This document shows, piece after piece, positions 60,385 to 64,000 of a DNA stretch of 64,000 nucleotides (the first letter of the stretch is position 1; every line of letters begins with the position of its first letter). Location: assembly GCF_000612545.2 (NCBI RefSeq), contig NZ_CP097800.1:4154501-4218500 (forward strand), given 5' to 3'. The position numbers and the translations under genes were made by a program. Below the pieces are notes generated by a model. The model saw nothing but the letters and a program-made list of their open reading frames with translations. It had not been told where the DNA came from and did not search any database. The DNA is from Streptomyces sp. PCS3-D2. GTDB lineage: Bacteria; Actinomycetota; Actinomycetes; Streptomycetales; Streptomycetaceae.

Positions 60385-60625
60385 CGAACGCCTTCCAGGC
60401 GGGGCCGTTGAAGGCGAGGTGAGGGCCGTCCGGCACCTTCGAGTCCCGGACGGGCACGAGGTCGTGCTGCCCGTCGGCGACCTCGACGCAGTTGCCGCCG
60501 TCCCCGGCGCTGTGGGTGGACTTCCGCCAGGTGGCCATCTCCAGGCAGTCGCCACCGCTTCCGCCGCTGTAGCTCGACTTGTGCCAGGTGGCCGCCGAAA
60601 GGTCGTACTCAGGCGTACTGATCAT
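60371..60625 (-). CDS. DUF397 protein
   Basis: An 84-residue protein with two DUF397 cores: ATWHKSSYSGGSGGDCLEMA, then TWRKSTHSAGDGGNCVEVAD, followed by LVPVRDSKVPDGPHLAF and WKAFV. DUF397 proteins are small partners of HTH-DUF5753 regulators and often act with them in Streptomyces differentiation (the BldB/WhiJ-like type). Its start overlaps the 3' end of such a regulator gene by 17 bases. That regulator is broken here, so this protein has lost its usual cis partner. Confidence 0.9.
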   Translation of the reverse strand: MISTPEYDLSAATWHKSSYSGGSGGDCLEMATWRKSTHSAGDGGNCVEVADGQHDLVPVRDSKVPDGPHLAFNGPAWKAFVTSL

Positions 60626-61136
60626 GTTCGTAATCCTCCGCCACCGACTCGATCAGGGCCAGTGACTTGCGTGGTGACAGCGCGCTGGCCGTGAGTAGAT
60701 CGTAGGTCAGGGCATGGTGTGTGACCGTGGCTGGATCATCGAACAACTGGCCCATGCCGATGCCTTGAACGTAGGCGAGAGCGGGCGCTTCCTCGAAGGA
60801 CATCAGCTTCAGAGAGCCCTCCATGGCGGCGTGCGGGCCAGCGCTGAACGGGAGCACCTGCACGATGATCCTGTGCGACCGGATCAGGCCCGCAACGTGC
60901 CGCAAGGCCTCGCCAAGCACCGCCTTGTTCTCTCCGACTCGTCGGAGAACCGTCTCGTCGAGGACGCACCACAACAGCGGGGTGGTTGGATCACGCAGCA
61001 GCGCGGCACGCGCAAGGCGGTTTTCGACGAGCTCGTCGATGACGGACTTCGCCCGACTCGGCCTGACTCATCCCGGCCCGCTCGCGCGCCACGCGCAGTT
61101 CGGCGCCGAGCAGGGATCGAGGTTCTTGCCTGCCAT
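60609..61136 (-). pseudogene. HTH-DUF5753 regulator, deleted and frameshifted
   Basis: Pieces of one regulator in three frames. ATG 61136 begins MAGKNLDP. A second frame continues SLLGAELRVARERAGMSQAE, the first helices of the HTH. Then a third frame resumes at VIDELVENRLARAALLRDPT, TPLLWCVLDETVLRRVGENK and the rest of DUF5753 to the stop at 60609. About 90-100 residues are absent: the recognition helix and the first half of DUF5753. An intact homologue is about 280 residues. The tail from about 60974 could still be made from an internal start, but would not bind DNA. Confidence 0.82.
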
Positions 61137-61250
61137 GGCAACTCCCGGGCCAACAGGTGGGGTTGTTCTCGGTGCTTCCTTGAAAGGCTAGCCAGCCCGT
61201 CGCCACGCTGTGTGCAGAACGAGACCACTCAGCGTAGAAAGGCGCAGTAC

Positions 61251-61469
61251 ATGGTGCTCACGCCCACGGAACGGATCCAGGCGGCCGAGGAGGCCGTGCG
61301 GGAACTGAAGGAGGCCCTCGACGGGGTCGGTGTCGTCTTTCCCTCCCTGGGCGTGGAACGTGTCTCGGCGGCCGGTACGTACGGGCTCCCGCTGGTCGAC
61401 CTGGGCCGCTGCAACTTGGACACCGCGCTCCGGCTGGCCGCCGTGCTCCACGAGCGGGCCCATCCGTGA
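61251..61469 (+). CDS. Small conserved-looking protein
   Basis: A 72-residue protein: TPTERIQAAEEAVRELKEAL, then DGVGVVFPSLGVERVSAAGT, and LVDLGRCNLDTALRLAAVLH. A helix, a strand and a helix, with no known motif. AAAGG lies nine bases before ATG 61251. It diverges from the broken HTH-DUF5753 gene and is coupled to the next gene by a four-base overlap (GTGA). This suggests the pair once belonged with that regulator. Function unknown. Confidence 0.72.
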   Translation: MVLTPTERIQAAEEAVRELKEALDGVGVVFPSLGVERVSAAGTYGLPLVDLGRCNLDTALRLAAVLHERAHP

Positions 61470-61723
61470 GCGAGCGCGATCGGGAGTGGTGCGAAGCCGC
61501 CCTGGAGGGCTTCTTCGAGGTGGCGGTGAGCTGGGAGTTCGAGTTGGCCTGGAAGCTGTGCTGGCTGGAGAAGGACTTCACCGACGCCGGCTGGAAGGGC
61601 GGGCCGCCGGAGCCTGCGCCGCGGGACGGGCGCGGGCTGCTCGGAGCGGCCGACCGGGGGCCGCACGCCGACCGGTCGGCTGACGACCCGGCCCGCCCGG
61701 CGGTGGGACGGCCTACAGATTGA
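61466..61723 (+). CDS. Small hypothetical protein
   Basis: An 85-residue protein beginning SERDREWCEAALEGFFEVAV and SWEFELAWKLCWLEKDFTDA, helical and tryptophan-rich, followed by a Pro/Asp/Arg-rich disordered tail. Start GTG 61466 overlaps the previous stop. I do not recognise it. The tail may be random extension. Confidence 0.6.
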   Translation: MSERDREWCEAALEGFFEVAVSWEFELAWKLCWLEKDFTDAGWKGGPPEPAPRDGRGLLGAADRGPHADRSADDPARPAVGRPTD

Positions 61724-61749
61724 TCAGACTCGTATGCCTGGAGGGTCCC

Positions 61750-61957
61750 ATGTCGCGCGCCATGGTGGACCTGGATGACGCACTCCTTGCTGAAGCGGCG
61801 GAGATCCTGGGCACGACGACGAAGCGAGCGACGATCAACGGGGGCGTTGGCCGAGTTCGTGGCCGCCGCCCGGCGGCGGCGCTTCGTGGAGCTGATGGAT
61901 GAAGGCGTCTTCGACGACCTGCGCGACCCGGACGTGATGCGGTGTGCGTGGCCGTGA
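61750..61957 (+). pseudogene. VapB-type antitoxin with one-base insertion
   Basis: ATG 61750, with GGAGG upstream, reads SRAMVDLDDALLAEAAEILG and TTTKRATIN, a ribbon-helix-helix-type VapB. The sensible frame then shifts by one and continues ALAEFVAAARRRRFVELMDE, GVFDDLRDPDVMR to the stop at 61957. The total of 208 bases is one more than a whole number of codons. The extra base lies in or next to the run GGGGG at 61840-61844. Either a real frameshift mutation or a sequencing error in the run. Confidence 0.8.
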
Positions 61958-62559
61958 CCAAGTACCTGGTCGACGAGGATGCGTGGGCCCGGATGCATCC
62001 GCCGGCGGTCCGGGACCGGCTGATACCGCTTCTGGAGCGGGGCCTTCTCGTGACGCGCACCAGTGTGGCCCTCGGGACTCTGTACAGCCCGCGCAACGCG
62101 AAGGATCATGCACCCGGCCGATCCGTACGCCGAGGCTTCGACTGGCTTCCGCTCACCGACGAGATCGGCGAACGTGCCATCGAGGTGCAGGGTCTTCTCG
62201 CCCAGAGTGGTGATCGCCTGCGTGCGTCGCTCGCCGACCTGTTGATCGCTGCGACAGCAGAGCGCCATGGGGTGGTGGTCCTCCGCCACGACGCCGACTA
62301 CGACGGCATCGCCAAGGTGACGGGCCGGCCCGTGGAGTGGGTGGTTGAACAGGGGCCCGTCCCGTCGCCCGTCGCCCGGGGCCGGGCGCGGCCCCGGGCG
62401 ACGGGTGCTACGGGGCGGTGTCCGTGCTCAGGCGGGCGTGGAGGTGCTGGTCGTGCCAGCCGTCCGCGTGGAGGAGGGCGCCGCGCAGGGTGCCTTCCAG
62501 GGGGAAACCGGCCTTCGTCGCGACGGCGCAGGAGGCCGGGTTGGCCACGGAGTGGGTGA
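61948..62559 (+). CDS. Degenerate VapC-like PIN-domain protein
   Basis: A PIN-domain ribonuclease toxin relative. VAVTKYLVDEDAWARM keeps the first acidic residue, RASLADLLIAATAERHG the third and VVLRHDADYDGIAKV the fourth. The position that is Glu in most VapC (E.E.LYSARNAKDH) reads VALGTLYSPRNAKDH, so one metal-site acid is missing. After WVVEQGP, where relatives stop, the frame runs on for about 65 Arg/Gly-rich residues across a hairpin and into the antisense GNAT gene. It is probably inactive. Start GTG 61948 overlaps the vapB stop. Confidence 0.68.
   Translation: MAVTKYLVDEDAWARMHPPAVRDRLIPLLERGLLVTRTSVALGTLYSPRNAKDHAPGRSVRRGFDWLPLTDEIGERAIEVQGLLAQSGDRLRASLADLLIAATAERHGVVVLRHDADYDGIAKVTGRPVEWVVEQGPVPSPVARGRARPRATGATGRCPCSGGRGGAGRASRPRGGGRRAGCLPGGNRPSSRRRRRPGWPRSG
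62368..62405. terminator. Hairpin between vapC and GNAT gene
   Basis: CCCGTCGCCCGGGGCC pairs perfectly with its complement (62390-62405) over a 6-base loop. It is 3 bases beyond the GNAT stop codon and just after the natural end of vapC. Confidence 0.85.
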
Positions 62560-62995
62560 TGCGCACGCGGTGCAGGCCGAGGTCCTCGAAGGCCCAGCGG
62601 GCCAGCCGGTCGGCGGCCCGCACCGTGGCGCCGGAGCCCCGCCCGGCGGGCAGCAGCCAGTAGAGGATCTCGCCGCTGCCGCCCGCCAGGTCGATGTCGG
62701 CCAGGCCGATCAGGCCGACGGCCCGGCCGCCTTCGGGGGCGATCGCCCAGGTCCCGGCCTTCTCCGCCTGCCAGCGCTCGTGCCACAGGGCGATCCGGGC
62801 CTCGGCCCCGGCCAGGTCCAGCCGGCTCGGGCGGTTCCAGTGCCGGATGTCCGGGTCGTCGTGGGCCGCGACGAGCGTGGGGGCGTCGTGCGGGGTCCAG
62901 GGGCGCAGCAGCATCCCGCCGGGCAGGGCGAGCTCCGGCTGGGCGAGGTCGCGCAGGCGCCCGGCGGGGACCACGGGAGGTATGGAGTCGATCAT
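62408..62995 (-). CDS. GNAT family N-acetyltransferase (RimJ-like)
   Basis: A 195-residue acetyltransferase of the RimJ/RimL type: LRPWTPHDAPTLVAAHDDPD, IRHWNRPSRLDLAGAEARIA, GLIGLADIDLAGGSGEILYW, and LLPAGRGSGATVRAADRLAR with the acetyl-CoA loop (GRGSGAT). It ends with HSVANPASCAVATKAGFPLE. The family acetylates protein N-termini or small amines; the substrate is not known. Upstream in-frame codons add only an Arg/Pro-rich stretch, so ATG 62995 is used. Confidence 0.88.
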   Translation of the reverse strand: MIDSIPPVVPAGRLRDLAQPELALPGGMLLRPWTPHDAPTLVAAHDDPDIRHWNRPSRLDLAGAEARIALWHERWQAEKAGTWAIAPEGGRAVGLIGLADIDLAGGSGEILYWLLPAGRGSGATVRAADRLARWAFEDLGLHRVRITHSVANPASCAVATKAGFPLEGTLRGALLHADGWHDQHLHARLSTDTAP

Positions 62996-63138
62996 CGTCC
63001 GATCATCCCCGCTGCCTCCCGGAAACGCAGCCGTAGCAGAACGCGGCTTCGAAGAGGGGCGGGGCGGCCGGGGGCGTGCTCCGCCGGCCAGTGGCCGGTG
63101 TGGTGACCGCGACGCGGCAGGTCTCGGCGGTCGCCGCA

Positions 63139-64000
63139 CTACTGGGGCTTGGCCAGGGCGGGGGCCGTCGCCGGGGCGGCGGGGTCGGCGGGGGTGGCCG
63201 GGCCGGTCGGGGCCGGGGAGGCCGGGGTCGGGTCGGTGTTCAGGTCGGCCAGCATCCGGCCGGTGAAGCCGAAGAAGTAGGTGGCGGCGAAGCCCACGAT
63301 GTAGCCGGTCAGCAGGCCGCCCGCGTAGATCGCGACCGTGACGACCGGGTTCGCGGAACCGTCCAGCAGCGGGAAGAGCGCCCAGCCGGAGGGGCCGATG
63401 GCGGTGGACCCGAAGGCGATGCCCAGCTGGCTGAAGAGGCCGACGAAGGCGCCGCCGGCCGCGCCGCCGACGCAGGCGGTGACGAAAGGTCGCCCGAGCG
63501 GCAGGGAGACACCGTAGATCAGCGGTTCGCCGACGCCCAGGAAGCCCGCGGGGAGGGCCGACCTGATGGTGGCGCGCAGCGAGCCGTTGCGGGGGAGCCG
63601 GCAGTGGACCGCGAGGGCCGCGCCGACCTGGCCCGCACCCGCCATGGCGAGGATCGGCAGCAGGACGGTGTGGCCGGACTGCTCGATGAGCGTGGTGTGG
63701 ATCGGGATCAGGGCCTGGTGCAGGCCGAGCATCACGAGCGGGAGGAACAGCCCGCCCAGCACCAGCCCCGCGAACGCGCCGCCGGCCGAGAGCAGCCGGT
63801 CGGCGAAGGTGCCGATGGCGGCGGACGCCTCACCGGCGAGGAACATCAGGCCGAAGAGGGTGGCCAGGCCGGCGACGAGGACGGTGAGGGAGGGGGTGAC
63901 CAGGACGTCCAGGGTCTCGGGAACCAGCCGCCGACAGCGCTTCTCGACGTACACGGCGAGCAGGGCGGCGGCGAGCGCGCCCAGGACGCCGCCCTGGCCG
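63139..64000 (-). CDS. PTS permease EIIC, MurP/sucrose type (5' end missing)
   Basis: The C-terminal 286 residues of a PTS membrane permease; the start lies beyond the right edge. Helices include LVAGLATLFGLMFLAGEASA, LVLGGLFLPLVMLGLHQALI and IYAGGLLTGYIVGFAATYFF. The sugar-site motif is LGVGEPLIYGVSLPLGRPFV; GVGEPLIYGVxLP is typical of N-acetylmuramic-acid and related EIIC proteins rather than the ITEPxIYG of beta-glucoside permeases. HxALIPIHTTLI holds the conserved His region. The C-terminal 35 residues are Pro/Ala-rich. MurNAc is a possible substrate, by motif only. Confidence 0.82.
   Translation of the reverse strand, partial: GQGGVLGALAAALLAVYVEKRCRRLVPETLDVLVTPSLTVLVAGLATLFGLMFLAGEASAAIGTFADRLLSAGGAFAGLVLGGLFLPLVMLGLHQALIPIHTTLIEQSGHTVLLPILAMAGAGQVGAALAVHCRLPRNGSLRATIRSALPAGFLGVGEPLIYGVSLPLGRPFVTACVGGAAGGAFVGLFSQLGIAFGSTAIGPSGWALFPLLDGSANPVVTVAIYAGGLLTGYIVGFAATYFFGFTGRMLADLNTDPTPASPAPTGPATPADPAAPATAPALAKPQ

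Overview
The window is a piece of the central chromosome of a Streptomyces. Base composition is very high in G+C with strongly G/C-biased third codon positions. The gene set and order are those of the conserved Streptomyces core: mshA, gpmA, phoU/phoRP, carD, ispD-ispF-cysS-rlmB, msiK, a tRNA-Thr, a CdgB-type diguanylate cyclase, nagK-nagA, otsB/otsA, thrC and a second groEL. No prophage, insertion sequence, CRISPR array or secondary-metabolite cluster is visible.

Layout. 0-9 kb: a DUF4241-like gene cut by the edge, an HTH regulator with an HbhA-like partner, a DUF2516 membrane protein, a receiver/SpoIIE phosphatase, an NlpC/P60 cell-wall hydrolase, a methyltransferase, mshA-ybjN and a DUF4396 membrane protein. 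9-18 kb: an MFS transporter diverging from gpmA, a DUF2867/TetR pair with two operators, a tiny cysteine-rich protein, phoU diverging from phoR-phoP over a PHO-box-like site, and a PCuAC-like lipoprotein. 17-26.6 kb: carD, the isoprenoid/cysS/rlmB run, a DoxX protein, a sugar nucleotidyltransferase and msiK with a DasR-like site. 26.8-38 kb: tRNA-Thr, an FAD oxidoreductase, a decayed phosphotransferase, a pentapeptide-repeat protein, a GH26-like secreted enzyme, an HbpS-like haem-binding protein beside a two-component pair, an M1 peptidase lipoprotein, TerD and ArfB. 38-50 kb: cdgB, a CBM35-like membrane protein, a PfkB kinase, nagA-nagK diverging from a sugar-binding lipoprotein, and the trehalose and glucosylglycerate genes. 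50-58 kb: a SAM-I riboswitch over thrC-cysO, a cold-shock gene, groEL with two CIRCE elements, trpF and a Ser/Thr kinase. 58-64 kb: an accessory stretch with several broken genes, ending in a PTS EIIC permease cut by the edge.

How genes work together. DasR-like sites at 26612, 44644 and 44730 tie msiK, nagK-nagA and an orphan sugar-binding lipoprotein into one amino-sugar regulon. PhoU, PhoR and PhoP sense phosphate. A SAM riboswitch sits over threonine synthase and a CysO-type sulfur carrier that ends in Gly-Gly-Cys. The HbpS-like protein with its divergent kinase/regulator pair matches the haem/redox-sensing HbpS-SenS-SenR arrangement. OtsA, OtsB and GpgS make trehalose and glucosylglycerate precursors.

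The least ordinary signals are these. Three genes (28608, 58673, 60609) each keep recognisable N- and C-terminal ends but have lost the middle and are out of frame. A VapB antitoxin carries a one-base insertion beside a degraded VapC. An identical short dispersed element starts exactly at the stop codon of two unrelated genes. At least 14 genes have a TANNNT -10 box 6 or 7 bases before their start codon, which predicts leaderless transcripts. I found no convincing evidence for a wholly new multi-gene system.
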